A stretch of DNA of 13,260 bases from 38-11 sp964539975 (GTDB taxonomy: Bacteria; Bacillota; Clostridia; Tissierellales; Dethiosulfatibacteraceae), in assembly GCA_964539975.1 (NCBI GenBank), contig CAZIKK010000034.1, positions 1 to 13,260 of the forward strand. Reading direction: 5' to 3'. The position numbers and the translations under genes were made by a program. Under the pieces are notes generated by a model. It did not search any database and was not told the DNA's origin. It worked only from the letters and a program-made list of their open reading frames with translations. Shown piece by piece: positions 1 to 6,342 of this stretch; positions within the stretch are counted from its first letter, which is position 1; every line of letters starts with the position of its first letter.

Positions 1-79
1 TTTGGATCCCTTTGTCTCCTCCTGCTTTTGCTATCGCCGCTTTTTTTTCTATTAACTGGGCTAATTTTTCATTTGCCAA
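1..79 (-). CDS. Acyl-CoA carboxylase/decarboxylase carboxyltransferase subunit, N-terminal fragment
   Basis: The first 26 codons of a gene that leaves the window on the left. The start is TTG at 79-77, chosen because AGGAGGT lies on the minus strand at 92-86, six bases upstream; no in-frame ATG is present. The peptide begins MANEKLAQLIEKKAAIAKAG and continues GDKGIQ. This lysine-rich amphipathic opening, ending just before the usual KQH-x-GKLTARERI segment, is typical of biotin-dependent carboxyltransferases such as propionyl-CoA carboxylase beta or methylmalonyl-CoA decarboxylase alpha. Those enzymes move a carboxyl group between biotin and an acyl-CoA. Which acyl-CoA, and whether the enzyme is a carboxylase or a sodium-pumping decarboxylase, cannot be told from 26 residues. 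It lies downstream of the CoA-transferase gene on the same strand and has its own likely promoter. The catalytic domain is outside the window. Confidence 0.62.
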   Translation of the reverse strand, partial: MANEKLAQLIEKKAAIAKAGGDKGIQ

Positions 80-106
80 TTTTTTACCTCCTATTCTGAT
101 TGTTTT

Positions 107-142
107 ATTTATAAACATACAAATAATTAAAGAAAATGTCAA
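107..142 (-). promoter_or_regulatory. Sigma-A promoter for the carboxyltransferase gene
   Basis: On the minus strand a perfect TTGACA (142-137) is followed after 17 bases by TATGTT (119-114), placing the start near 107 and leaving a 28-base leader before the TTG start at 79. This would let the carboxyltransferase be made independently of the attenuated CoA-transferase message. The surrounding 80-196 gap is very AT-rich and holds an AT palindrome (167-178). I see no GC-rich terminator after the CoA-transferase, so readthrough from upstream is also possible. Confidence 0.5.
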
Positions 143-196
143 TAAGTCTTTTATTAATTCTTTCATTAATTTAAATTATTTGTATTTTATAAGCCG

Positions 197-1384
197 TTAT
201 TGAATAATGCCTTCTTTAATTAGGTTGTCTATCTCCTTCTCCTCCATAAACAACTTCTCTCGCAACAATTCTTTTGTATGTTGCCCCAACAAAGGAGCCG
301 AAACGTTTTGAGGCCCATCGTCAGAACTAAATCGGATAGGCGAGCTTGGTGCTGTAATTCTTCCACCTTTGTCATGAGTGATATCCATCAACATCTTCCT
401 AGCTTTTATCTGTTCATTGCCAAATAGTTTGTCAATGGAATTTATGGGACTGTTGGGTATTTTTACATCATCAAGTTTTCTCTGCCATTCTTCTGTTGTA
501 TGCTCAATGAAAACCTTATTGAGTATCGGTTTTAATTCGTGATAGTATTCAAGTCTTTTCTTATTGGTACTAAATCGGTAATCGTTGATCATGTCCTCTC
601 TCTTCACCAGCTTGCAAAAATCAACCCACATGCGATTATTGCCTATTGCTACCATGATATGGTTGTTGCGAGTCATAAACGTTTCAAAGGGGACGATAGA
701 AGCGTGACGATTGCCTATTAATTCCGGTACCTCTCCCAAAACATCGTATCGAACAATGGCATTCTCCAAAACAGACACTTGACTGTCAAGTATTGCAATA
801 TCTAATCTATCACCAACGCCAGTTGTCTCTCTTTTGTATAAGGCCCCCATTATTGCGATGGCACCATACAATGCTGCTGTCATATCGCCAACAGGCGCCC
901 CCACTCGTGTTGGTTGTCCATCTGATTGACCAGTTATGCTCATTATGCCACTCATTGCCTGGATGACCGCATCATACGCAGGTTTCTCGCTTAAAGGTCC
1001 ATCCTGTCCGTATCCGGAAATGGAACAATAGATGATTCTTTCATTGATTGCCTTGACATGGGAATATCCGATTCCCAATCTTTGCATTGTCCCCGGTATG
1101 TAATTTTCAACAAATATATCCGCTTCTTTTACCAATTGCTGAAAAATTTGTATTCCTTCTTTTTTTGACAAGTCAAGTGCCAAGCTTTTCTTATTCCGAT
1201 TCACGCTCATAAAATAAGCGCTCTCGTTATGTACAAATGGTCCAAACGATCTTGAATCATCTCCTTTACCTGGCTGTTCTATTTTGATAATTTCAGCTCC
1301 CATGTCTCCTAACACCATCGTGCAAAACGGACCAGATACCCCTTGAGTTAATTCTAATACTTTGATTCCTTTTAATACTTTCAT
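197..1384 (-). CDS. Class III (CaiB/BaiF family) CoA-transferase
   Basis: 395 residues, full length for the family. Class III CoA-transferases move CoA from one acyl-CoA to a free acid through an aspartyl mixed anhydride, acting as interlocked dimers in the cytoplasm. The N-terminal block LKGIKVLELTQGVSGPF, the segment AEIIKIEQPGKGDDSR, the block NRNKKSLALDLSKKEG and the block YCSISGYGQDGP are all family signatures. The probable catalytic Asp is D167 in VGAPVGDMTAALYG. The start ATG at 1384-1382 is preceded by AGGAGGT (1398-1392). The substrate cannot be deduced; formyl-, crotonobetainyl-, mesaconyl- and benzylsuccinyl-CoA transferases all share this fold. The gene sits directly behind a terminator hairpin and HutP-like triplet sites, and before a carboxyltransferase gene, which suggests use of an organic acid or amino-acid breakdown product via its CoA ester. 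Confidence 0.9.
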   Translation of the reverse strand: MKVLKGIKVLELTQGVSGPFCTMVLGDMGAEIIKIEQPGKGDDSRSFGPFVHNESAYFMSVNRNKKSLALDLSKKEGIQIFQQLVKEADIFVENYIPGTMQRLGIGYSHVKAINERIIYCSISGYGQDGPLSEKPAYDAVIQAMSGIMSITGQSDGQPTRVGAPVGDMTAALYGAIAIMGALYKRETTGVGDRLDIAILDSQVSVLENAIVRYDVLGEVPELIGNRHASIVPFETFMTRNNHIMVAIGNNRMWVDFCKLVKREDMINDYRFSTNKKRLEYYHELKPILNKVFIEHTTEEWQRKLDDVKIPNSPINSIDKLFGNEQIKARKMLMDITHDKGGRITAPSSPIRFSSDDGPQNVSAPLLGQHTKELLREKLFMEEKEIDNLIKEGIIQ

Positions 1385-1408
1385 TCATGTCACCTCCTTC
1401 AAAAAACA

Positions 1409-1442
1409 AAAACAAGAAAATGGTCTCCCATTTGCTTGTTTT
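1409..1442 (-). terminator. Intrinsic terminator (attenuator) before the CoA-transferase RBS
   Basis: On the minus strand AAAACAAG (1442-1435) pairs with CTTGTTTT (1416-1409), and the inner CAAATGG pairs with CCATTTT with one C-T mismatch, closing on a GAGA (GNRA) tetraloop at 1427-1424. The 15-bp stem is followed by T, G and six T residues (1408-1401). It lies only three bases before AGGAGG, so transcripts stopping here would never reach the CoA-transferase start. Position and form fit a regulated attenuator rather than an end-of-gene terminator for the gene ending at 1663. Confidence 0.8.
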
Positions 1443-1459
1443 CTATCCTCTGTACTCTA
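1443..1459 (-). promoter_or_regulatory. NAG-triplet RNA site 2 (perfect UAG-N4-CAG-N4-UAG)
   Basis: Minus-strand triplets TAG (1459-1457), CAG (1452-1450) and TAG (1445-1443), separated by AGTA and AGGA, exactly four bases each. This matches the three-triplet, four-base-spacer rule known for HutP sites. The last triplet directly abuts the first base of the terminator stem (1442), so a bound protein hexamer would sit against the hairpin. Confidence 0.65.
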
Positions 1460-1535
1460 TGCAAGCATCATCACAACTGATGATAAACCTTCTTTTATTT
1501 AATTGATTTAAAATCCATCTAGCTATGTCTGAGGT

Positions 1536-1553
1536 CTTCTTCTCTATACTCTA
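1536..1553 (-). promoter_or_regulatory. NAG-triplet RNA site 1, in a hairpin loop
   Basis: Minus-strand TAG (1553-1551), AGTA, TAG (1546-1544), then AGAAG and AAG (1538-1536). The first two triplets have the four-base spacing; the third is off by one base. The site is displayed in the 25-base loop of the hairpin spanning 1574-1522. It is a diverged copy of site 2, with shared core ATAGAGTA-Y-AGAG. Two sites per leader is also the arrangement in the Bacillus hut leader. Confidence 0.5.
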
Positions 1554-1607
1554 TTCATGCCTCAGCGCATAAGCTTTTCACATTGCAAGTCTTCTAATAT
1601 TCAAAAC

Positions 1608-1643
1608 ACCTCTTAACTTAACACATCGTTACAATATTGTCAA
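1608..1643 (-). promoter_or_regulatory. Promoter for the HutP-like leader and CoA-transferase
   Basis: TTGACA (1643-1638), a 17-base spacer, then TAAGTT (1620-1615) preceded by TG-N, an extended -10 element; predicted start near 1608. It begins 20 bases after the stop codon of the HutP-family gene. A 10-base palindrome, ACAATATTGT (1631-1640), overlaps the end of the -35 box and could be an operator, though such short AT palindromes are common. Readthrough from the upstream genes would pass through the same attenuator. Confidence 0.55.
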
Positions 1644-1662
1644 TTTAAAACTTGTTTCATTT

Positions 1663-2109
1663 TTAAATATTTACATACCCTAGACCTAATCTGCTATGAT
1701 TGGTCAATATATGATAAGCTGAGTTTCCATACATGGAAACCGCTATCCAATGATCACTTCTGACAATGGCAATTTTAATGTGCAAATTGGCATCAAGTGG
1801 CATATCCAACATCAATCCCCTACCTGCTTCTTGAGCCGCATGTATCAATCCATGAATTTGATGGCCCTCCTTGTCGATCACATCAATGTTCAAAGCAGCA
1901 CCAACACAGGAATTGATAATTTTCTTTTTAAGATCTCTTCCTGATCCGGCAACTTCTGTTATGACGACTTTAAGACCTATTTCTTCAATATATGCCTTTA
2001 CAAGGCTTTCTTTTTCTTTTTTCTCAATCATCGAAATGAATACAGCGGCTTTTCCTATGTCTACTCGACCATCCTTGGTTATCGTTTCTCTAATAAATTC
2101 TCTATTCAT
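1663..2109 (-). CDS. HutP-family RNA-binding antitermination protein
   Basis: 148 residues, close to Bacillus subtilis HutP. The C-terminal region HWIAVSMYGNSAYHI, then NHSRLGLGYVNI, closely follows the end of Bacillus HutP (DWIAVSLYG, then EHETFGVGINHI). H86 and H90 form the HxxxH pair and H138 lies in NHSRLGLG; these correspond to the three histidines that, in Bacillus HutP, coordinate the magnesium ion that also holds L-histidine. In that system a hexamer binds NAG triplets in the leader RNA and lets polymerase pass a terminator. Here the gene lies just upstream of a leader with such triplets and a terminator. The ATG (2109) overlaps the stop of the upstream flavoprotein gene and has only a weak ribosome-binding site, so translation is probably coupled. 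The family call is based on motif recall. The ligand is unknown: no histidine-utilisation gene is in the window. I leave the symbol empty because function may have diverged. Confidence 0.85.
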   Translation of the reverse strand: MNREFIRETITKDGRVDIGKAAVFISMIEKKEKESLVKAYIEEIGLKVVITEVAGSGRDLKKKIINSCVGAALNIDVIDKEGHQIHGLIHAAQEAGRGLMLDMPLDANLHIKIAIVRSDHWIAVSMYGNSAYHILTNHSRLGLGYVNI

Positions 2110-3016
2110 CTTTCAAATCAAGAACCAATGACTGAATAATTTCTTCACAACTTAGTATCTCATTCAACTTATTCAAACTTTGCCCAACTTCAACAAGTCC
2201 GTTTTCAACATCTCCGTCAATAACCGCTTTCTCATATCTTCCCTTCATCTTGCCCTTCAAAGCTTCTCTTGGTTCATCACTATATTCAACGGCCAAATAC
2301 TCATCTGTATAAGTGTTTCTAAGCCCTCTAACATCATGCCCGATTGTATGTCCTACAACTACAGAGTCCGTGTCAGTCGCTTGCGCTATCTTTCTTTTTA
2401 CATTGATATGTGCTGGGCATTCATTTGACATCAAAAATCTTGAGCCCATTTGAACCGCGCTAGCACCCATTTTCATAGCCGCTTTGATCCCTCGACTATC
2501 CACTATTCCACCTGCAACAACCACAGGAATATTGACTGCATCAATCACATTCGTCATAAGTGACATGGTTGTCTGTCTCCCAATGTGACCTCCTGCTTCC
2601 ATTCCTTCCACGACAACCGCATCTCCTCCGGCAGCTTCCACTTTTTTTGCTTGCTTTAAATTAGCAACGACAGGCATTGCTATGATGCCCGCTTTTTTTA
2701 TCACGTCAATGTATGGCACTGGATTGCCTGCTCCAAAAGTCACAAATTTAGGTTTTTCTTCCAAAATAACTTCAATGATCTCATCTTTATCTTCTGCCGC
2801 AAGAACCACATTTACCCCAAAAGGCTTATTGGTTAGCTTTCTGGCTTTATTGATCTGTTCCCTAACCCATTTGGCATCATGCCCTCCGGAACCAATGATT
2901 CCTGCTCCTCCAGCATTTGAAACAGCTGCAGCAAGGGTTGCGTCAGAAACAGATGCAAGTGCTCCTTGTATAATCGGGTGTTCAATCCCCAGCATTTCTG
3001 TCAGTTTTGTTTTCAT
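2102..3016 (-). CDS. FabK / nitronate monooxygenase-family flavoprotein
   Basis: 304 residues, a TIM-barrel FMN enzyme. The opening LTEMLGIEHPIIQGALASVS, AGGAGIIGSGG (residues 35-45), FGAGNP, the active-site motif GMEAGGHIG (138-146, His144) and the phosphate-binding stretch AGGIVDSRG with VQMGSRF all fit the group containing enoyl-ACP reductase II (FabK) and bacterial nitronate monooxygenases. FabK reduces enoyl-ACP with NAD(P)H; nitronate monooxygenases oxidise nitroalkane anions. The motif GHTIGHDVRGLRN and general layout favour the FabK-like side, but the two are not separable by eye, and the context (no fatty-acid synthesis genes) does not settle it. Start ATG at 3016 has AGGAGGA at 3027-3021, which overlaps the stop of the upstream pncB gene. 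Tight spacing on both sides implies one operon: pncB, this gene, HutP-like gene. Confidence 0.8.
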   Translation of the reverse strand: MKTKLTEMLGIEHPIIQGALASVSDATLAAAVSNAGGAGIIGSGGHDAKWVREQINKARKLTNKPFGVNVVLAAEDKDEIIEVILEEKPKFVTFGAGNPVPYIDVIKKAGIIAMPVVANLKQAKKVEAAGGDAVVVEGMEAGGHIGRQTTMSLMTNVIDAVNIPVVVAGGIVDSRGIKAAMKMGASAVQMGSRFLMSNECPAHINVKRKIAQATDTDSVVVGHTIGHDVRGLRNTYTDEYLAVEYSDEPREALKGKMKGRYEKAVIDGDVENGLVEVGQSLNKLNEILSCEEIIQSLVLDLKDE

Positions 3017-3025
3017 GACGTCCTC

Positions 3026-4471
3026 CTATTTCGTTCTATATTTTTCAATCAATTTCTGTTTTTCTAGCCATAAATCATAGGACAGGTTAACAAAATACCG
3101 ATCCGGACTTTCTAATCGCAGCAAATCATCCCAAAGTTTGGACATGGATTCCTTTAAATGCGCCCTTATGCTCTCTAACTCTGGCAATTTGTAGATCAAT
3201 TTCCCATTTTCAATGATTTTTTCTTGCAAAAGTTTTGCTGTAAAATTCTTAGCCCGTTTGTTAATCCATGGGGAAATGGGATCAAATAGCTTATATGGTT
3301 CTTCTACTTTCTCTCCCTTAAAGGTAATCAAATCCGCAAAAGCATTGCCATTTCGATTATCATAAAGTCTCCAAACCTCTTTGAAACCTGGATTAGTTAC
3401 TTTTTCCGCTTCTTCGCTTAATTTGATTCGTGAGATGATCTGCCCATCTTTCTCAACAGCAACCAACTTATAGACACCTCCGAAAACAGCTTCGGACCTA
3501 GCTGTGATCATTCTTTCACCCACTCCATATGCATCTATGGGCGCTCCTTGTACTTCTAATTCCCGGATTCGATATTCATCCAATGCATTTGATGCAGTAA
3601 TCCTGGCATCTTCAAATCCTTCGCGGTCAAGTTTGTTTCTTGCACGCCTTGATAAATACCCTAAATCTCCACTATCAATTCTAATTCCTTTTTTACTTTC
3701 TGGTTTCATTTCTCTAAAAACATTTATTGCTTCTGGCAATCCAGATTTAAGCACATTATAAGTATCAACCAGAAACACCACATTGTCTGGAAATGCTTTC
3801 ACATAAGCTCGAAAAGCTTCTAGATCACTATCAAAAAACTGGATCCAACTATGCGCCATAGTTCCAACCGCAGGTATTTTGAACATTTTTGATGCCAACA
3901 AATTAGATGTCCCAGAGCAACCCGCGATATAGCAAGCTCTCGCACCAAAGTTTGCGGCATCTGCACCATGTGCTCTTCTCGCTCCAAAGTCCACCACAGT
4001 TTTTCCATTTGCAGCTCTCACTATACGATTAGCTTTAGTTGCAATTAAACTTTGATGGTTGATTGTCAACAGCAACATAGTCTCGATCAATTGCGCTTCT
4101 AGAATGGGTGCTCTAACCGTGACGATTGGCGTATTGGGAAATACAGGGGTTCCCTCAGGAATCGCCCATATATCTCCTGTGAATCGAAAATCCTTTAGGT
4201 ATTCTACAAACTCTGGCCGAAATATTTTCATACTTCGTATATAGTCAAGGTCTTCCTTGGAAAATGTTATATTCATCACATAATCCACAAACTGTTCTAA
4301 GCCTGCTGTTATTGCAAAACCACCTTTATCAGGGACTCGTCTGAAAAAATAATCAAAATAGACGATATGTTGGTCGACTTCATTAACCAAGTAACCATTT
4401 GTCATAGTCAATTCATACAAATCCACTAACATTCCCAAGTTTTTTTTATTCTTCCAGTCAAGTTTCTTCAT
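3026..4471 (-). CDS. pncB: Nicotinate phosphoribosyltransferase
   Basis: 481 residues from the chosen start. Joins nicotinate to phosphoribosyl pyrophosphate, with ATP hydrolysis, to give nicotinate mononucleotide: the Preiss-Handler salvage route to NAD. Visible family motifs are DLYELTMTNGYL (17-28), DFGARRAHGADAANFGAR (161-178), the GTMAHSW segment with the candidate phosphorylated His207, VDTYNVLKSG (235-244), IRIDSGDLGYLSRRAR and DAYGVGERMI. The C-terminal extension past about residue 350 is normal for the Gram-positive form. I use ATG 4471 rather than an in-frame ATG 42 bases upstream, because GGAGGAG lies at 4483-4477, five bases before 4471, while the upstream ATG has none and lies close to the promoter. 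It is the first gene of an operon with the flavoprotein and HutP-family genes. Confidence 0.95.
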   Translation of the reverse strand: MKKLDWKNKKNLGMLVDLYELTMTNGYLVNEVDQHIVYFDYFFRRVPDKGGFAITAGLEQFVDYVMNITFSKEDLDYIRSMKIFRPEFVEYLKDFRFTGDIWAIPEGTPVFPNTPIVTVRAPILEAQLIETMLLLTINHQSLIATKANRIVRAANGKTVVDFGARRAHGADAANFGARACYIAGCSGTSNLLASKMFKIPAVGTMAHSWIQFFDSDLEAFRAYVKAFPDNVVFLVDTYNVLKSGLPEAINVFREMKPESKKGIRIDSGDLGYLSRRARNKLDREGFEDARITASNALDEYRIRELEVQGAPIDAYGVGERMITARSEAVFGGVYKLVAVEKDGQIISRIKLSEEAEKVTNPGFKEVWRLYDNRNGNAFADLITFKGEKVEEPYKLFDPISPWINKRAKNFTAKLLQEKIIENGKLIYKLPELESIRAHLKESMSKLWDDLLRLESPDRYFVNLSYDLWLEKQKLIEKYRTK

Positions 4472-4494
4472 CTTTGCTCCTCCGTCCGTGAGAA

Positions 4495-4530
4495 TACAAC
4501 TATTATAACTCAAGTGTTTCTTTTTTTCTA
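4495..4530 (-). promoter_or_regulatory. Sigma-A promoter of the pncB operon
   Basis: Minus strand TAGAAA (4530-4525), 17-base spacer, perfect TATAAT (4507-4502); predicted start near 4495, giving a 24-base leader before the pncB ATG. It begins right after the terminator of hcp. Confidence 0.6.
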
Positions 4531-4538
4531 TCCTTTTA

Positions 4539-4571
4539 ACATAAAAGGACCGATTTCTCGGTCCTTTATGT
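4539..4571 (-). terminator. Terminator downstream of hcp, possibly bidirectional
   Basis: GGACCGA and TCGGTCC form a 7-bp core stem with a GAAA (GNRA) loop on the minus strand, followed by TTTTATGTT. The stem extends through flanking AT pairs with one bulged base. It lies 11 bases past the hcp stop (4582). On the plus strand the same hairpin is followed by TTTATGTTTTTT, so it could also stop transcription the other way. Confidence 0.85.
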
Positions 4572-4581
4572 TTTTTATTAA

Positions 4582-6228
4582 TTATGCCATCAACTGATCC
4601 AAGTCATCTTCAACTGTCGTAATACCGTTGATTCCAAATGTTTCAACCAGTACTTTCGCCACATTTGGTGATAAAAATGCTGGGAGAGTTGGTCCAAGTT
4701 TGATGTTTTTAACTCCCAAGAATAGCAATGCCAACAACACAATTACTGCTTTTTGCTCATACCAAGCTATGTTGTATGCAATAGGCAATTCATTGATATC
4801 ATTCAACTCGAATACCTCTTTAAGTTTAAGCGCGATCACTGCCAATGAATAAGAGTCATTACATTGTCCTGCATCTAAAACTCGTGGTATGCCACCAATA
4901 TCGCCTAATTCCAATTTGTTATATCTATATTTTGCACAACCAGCTGTTAGAATAACTGTATCTTTTGGTAGTTTTTCTGCAAAGTCTGTATAATAATCTC
5001 TTGATTTCATTCTTCCATCGCATCCTGCCATGACAAAGAATTTCTTAATAGCGCCTGATTTAACCGCATCTACTACTTTGTCCGCCAAGGCAAACACTTG
5101 AGAGTGAGCAAATCCTCCAACAATTGTCCCTTCTTCTATTGATTGTGGCGCAGGCAATCTTTTTGCATGGTCGATCACTTCACTGAAATCTTTCTTGCCT
5201 TCTTTGTTAGGTTCAATATGCTTACAACCTGGATATCCTGATGCTCCTGTTGTATAAATACGCTCCACATGTGCTTCTTTTGGAGGAACGATACAATTGG
5301 TAGTAAATAGAATGGGGCCATTGAATGTTTCAAATTCTTCTTTTTGTTTCCACCAAGAATTTCCATAATTGCCAACAAAATGATCGTATTTTTTAAATGC
5401 AGGGTAGTAATTGGCCGGCAACATTTCGCCATGTGTGTATATATCTACTCCACTGTCTTTTGTCTGCTCTAATAATTGCTCCATGTCTTTAAGGTCATGT
5501 CCAGAAATCAAAATAGCTGGGTTGTTTCTTACGCCAATATTAACTTCGGTGATTTCAGGATTCCCATAAGTGCTCGTATTGGCTTTATCTAGTAGAGCCA
5601 TCACATCCACGCCATATTTACCAGTCTCTAATGTCAAAGCAACCAGTTCGTCTGCCCCTAAGGTTTCATCTAAAGTTGACGCCAACGCCTTTGTTATGAA
5701 ATCATAAACTTCTTGACTTTCATATTTTAGATTATAAGCATGTTCAGCATAAGCCGCTATTCCTTTCAATCCATATATGATCAACTCTCTCAATGATCGA
5801 ATGTCTTCATTTTCAGTCGCCAATACTCCAACTTCAGCTGCCTCTGCTTTGGCTCTTATGGCATCATCTGCTTCTGCAGTCCATGTCACACAGTCATGTT
5901 TTGTTGAGTAGCTTACATTGTTCTCTGCTAGCTTACGCTTCATGTCTTCTCTTAGTTGGATACCTTTCTTTATTTGATCAATGATTACTTGATCATCGAA
6001 GTTGGCATTTGTGATGGTCATAAAAAGAGAAGTCATCGTAAAATGATCATTCTCTGGGAAAGTCACTCCAGCCTCTTTTCCGGCTTCTGCCAGAACAGCT
6101 GTGCCTTTGGTTATATAAATCAACAAATCTTGAAGATTGGCCACCTCATCAGTTTTTCCACAAACCCCTCTTATAGTACAACCCGTTCCTTTGGATGCTT
6201 CTTGACATTGATAACAGAACATACTCAT
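4582..6228 (-). CDS. hcp: Hybrid cluster protein (hydroxylamine reductase / nitric-oxide detoxification)
   Basis: 548 residues, full length for anaerobe-type Hcp. Cytoplasmic iron-sulfur protein that reduces hydroxylamine to ammonia in vitro and is linked to nitric oxide and nitrosative stress defence. The N-terminal cysteines C5, C8, C17 and C23 (CYQCQEASKGTGC, then GVC) bind the cubane cluster. Hybrid-cluster ligand motifs are all present: SGHDLKDM (His), THGEMLPANYYP (Glu), FTTNCIVPP, GYPGCKH, AGCDGRMKSRDYYT, TAGCAKYRYN and DAGQCNDSYS. The ATG at 6228 has AGGAGG at 6242-6237. It is monocistronic: its own promoter with a CRP/FNR-type palindrome upstream and a terminator right after. Its neighbour is a Dps-like ferritin, consistent with a stress role. 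Confidence 0.97.
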   Translation of the reverse strand: MSMFCYQCQEASKGTGCTIRGVCGKTDEVANLQDLLIYITKGTAVLAEAGKEAGVTFPENDHFTMTSLFMTITNANFDDQVIIDQIKKGIQLREDMKRKLAENNVSYSTKHDCVTWTAEADDAIRAKAEAAEVGVLATENEDIRSLRELIIYGLKGIAAYAEHAYNLKYESQEVYDFITKALASTLDETLGADELVALTLETGKYGVDVMALLDKANTSTYGNPEITEVNIGVRNNPAILISGHDLKDMEQLLEQTKDSGVDIYTHGEMLPANYYPAFKKYDHFVGNYGNSWWKQKEEFETFNGPILFTTNCIVPPKEAHVERIYTTGASGYPGCKHIEPNKEGKKDFSEVIDHAKRLPAPQSIEEGTIVGGFAHSQVFALADKVVDAVKSGAIKKFFVMAGCDGRMKSRDYYTDFAEKLPKDTVILTAGCAKYRYNKLELGDIGGIPRVLDAGQCNDSYSLAVIALKLKEVFELNDINELPIAYNIAWYEQKAVIVLLALLFLGVKNIKLGPTLPAFLSPNVAKVLVETFGINGITTVEDDLDQLMA

Positions 6229-6256
6229 TATTTCATCCTCCTTAGCTTTTTTACTC

Positions 6257-6269
6257 TACATGTATTATA
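6257..6269 (-). promoter_or_regulatory. hcp -10 element and inferred start
   Basis: Perfect TATAAT at 6269-6264, start near 6257, 29-base leader to the hcp ATG. The hexamer 17 bases upstream is CGCAAT, a poor -35 box, which fits a promoter needing an activator bound over the -35 region. TACATGTA (6257-6264) spans the start and touches the -10 box. Confidence 0.6.
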
Positions 6270-6291
6270 ATCAAAATGTTTTTCAAATTGC

Positions 6292-6305
6292 GTAACCTTT
6301 GTTAC
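6292..6305. promoter_or_regulatory. CRP/FNR-type palindrome GTAAC-N4-GTTAC upstream of hcp
   Basis: Perfect 5-4-5 inverted repeat centred at 6298.5, which is -41.5 from the inferred hcp start. That is the standard class II activator position for CRP/FNR proteins. HcpR, a CRP/FNR-family regulator, commonly controls hcp in anaerobes, so it is the best candidate; no regulator of that family is encoded in this window. Confidence 0.6.
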
Positions 6306-6308
6306 AAA

Positions 6309-6340
6309 AAACAAAAGGTGTGATATCACACCTTTTGTTT
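6309..6340 (-). terminator. Terminator of the Dps-like ferritin gene
   Basis: A perfect 32-base inverted repeat (16 of 16 pairs, centre 6324.5) with AAAGGTGTGA / TCACACCTTT core. On the minus strand it begins two bases after the ferritin stop codon and ends in TTTTGTTTTTT. It stops three bases short of the hcp operator palindrome, so the two genes are separated by terminator, operator and promoter packed into about 110 bases. Confidence 0.85.
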
Positions 6341-6342
6341 CC

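Larger units (their letters stand above)
1385..1608 (-). promoter_or_regulatory. HutP-type antitermination leader of the CoA-transferase gene
   Basis: Untranslated leader of about 224 bases between the inferred start (near 1608) and the CoA-transferase ATG. It contains in order: (1) a hairpin at 1574-1522 (GCTGAGG side 1566-1560, CCTCAG side 1534-1529) whose loop carries TAG-N4-TAG (1553-1544); (2) a 7-bp hairpin at 1484-1467; (3) the sequence TGCTTG at 1467-1462; (4) TAG-N4-CAG-N4-TAG at 1459-1443; (5) a terminator hairpin at 1442-1409; (6) the ribosome-binding site at 1398-1392. The two triplet regions lie in a 23-base direct repeat (about 18 of 23 identical). HutP of Bacillus binds NAG, best UAG, triplets spaced by four bases just upstream of a terminator, and a HutP-family gene is immediately upstream here. 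TGCTTG can pair with CAAGCA in the terminator 5' arm, giving an alternative fold. Seen: repeats, spacing, hairpins. Inferred: HutP binding and antitermination. Confidence 0.75.

Noticed and set aside
12..203. Plus-strand open frame of 63 codons
   Set aside because: No ribosome-binding site. It overlaps the carboxyltransferase start and AT-rich promoter on the other strand and has low-complexity Phe/Asn/Ile-rich content.
1536..1553. TRAP-type (tryptophan attenuation) GAG/UAG repeat site
   Set aside because: TRAP sites need about 9-11 triplets spaced by 2-3 bases; here there are only two or three with four-base spacing.
1385..1608. T-box or metabolite riboswitch in the CoA-transferase leader
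   Set aside because: No T-box core (GGTGGNACCGCG) and no recognised aptamer consensus. The triplet repeats beside a HutP-family gene explain the leader better.
2682..3080. Plus-strand open frame of 132 codons antisense to the FabK-like gene
   Set aside because: Its length is a by-product of codon use in the well-supported minus-strand gene; no ribosome-binding site or family resemblance.
5956..6270. Plus-strand open frame of 104 codons antisense to the start of hcp
   Set aside because: It runs through the hcp N-terminus and promoter, has no ribosome-binding site, and hcp is certain on the other strand.
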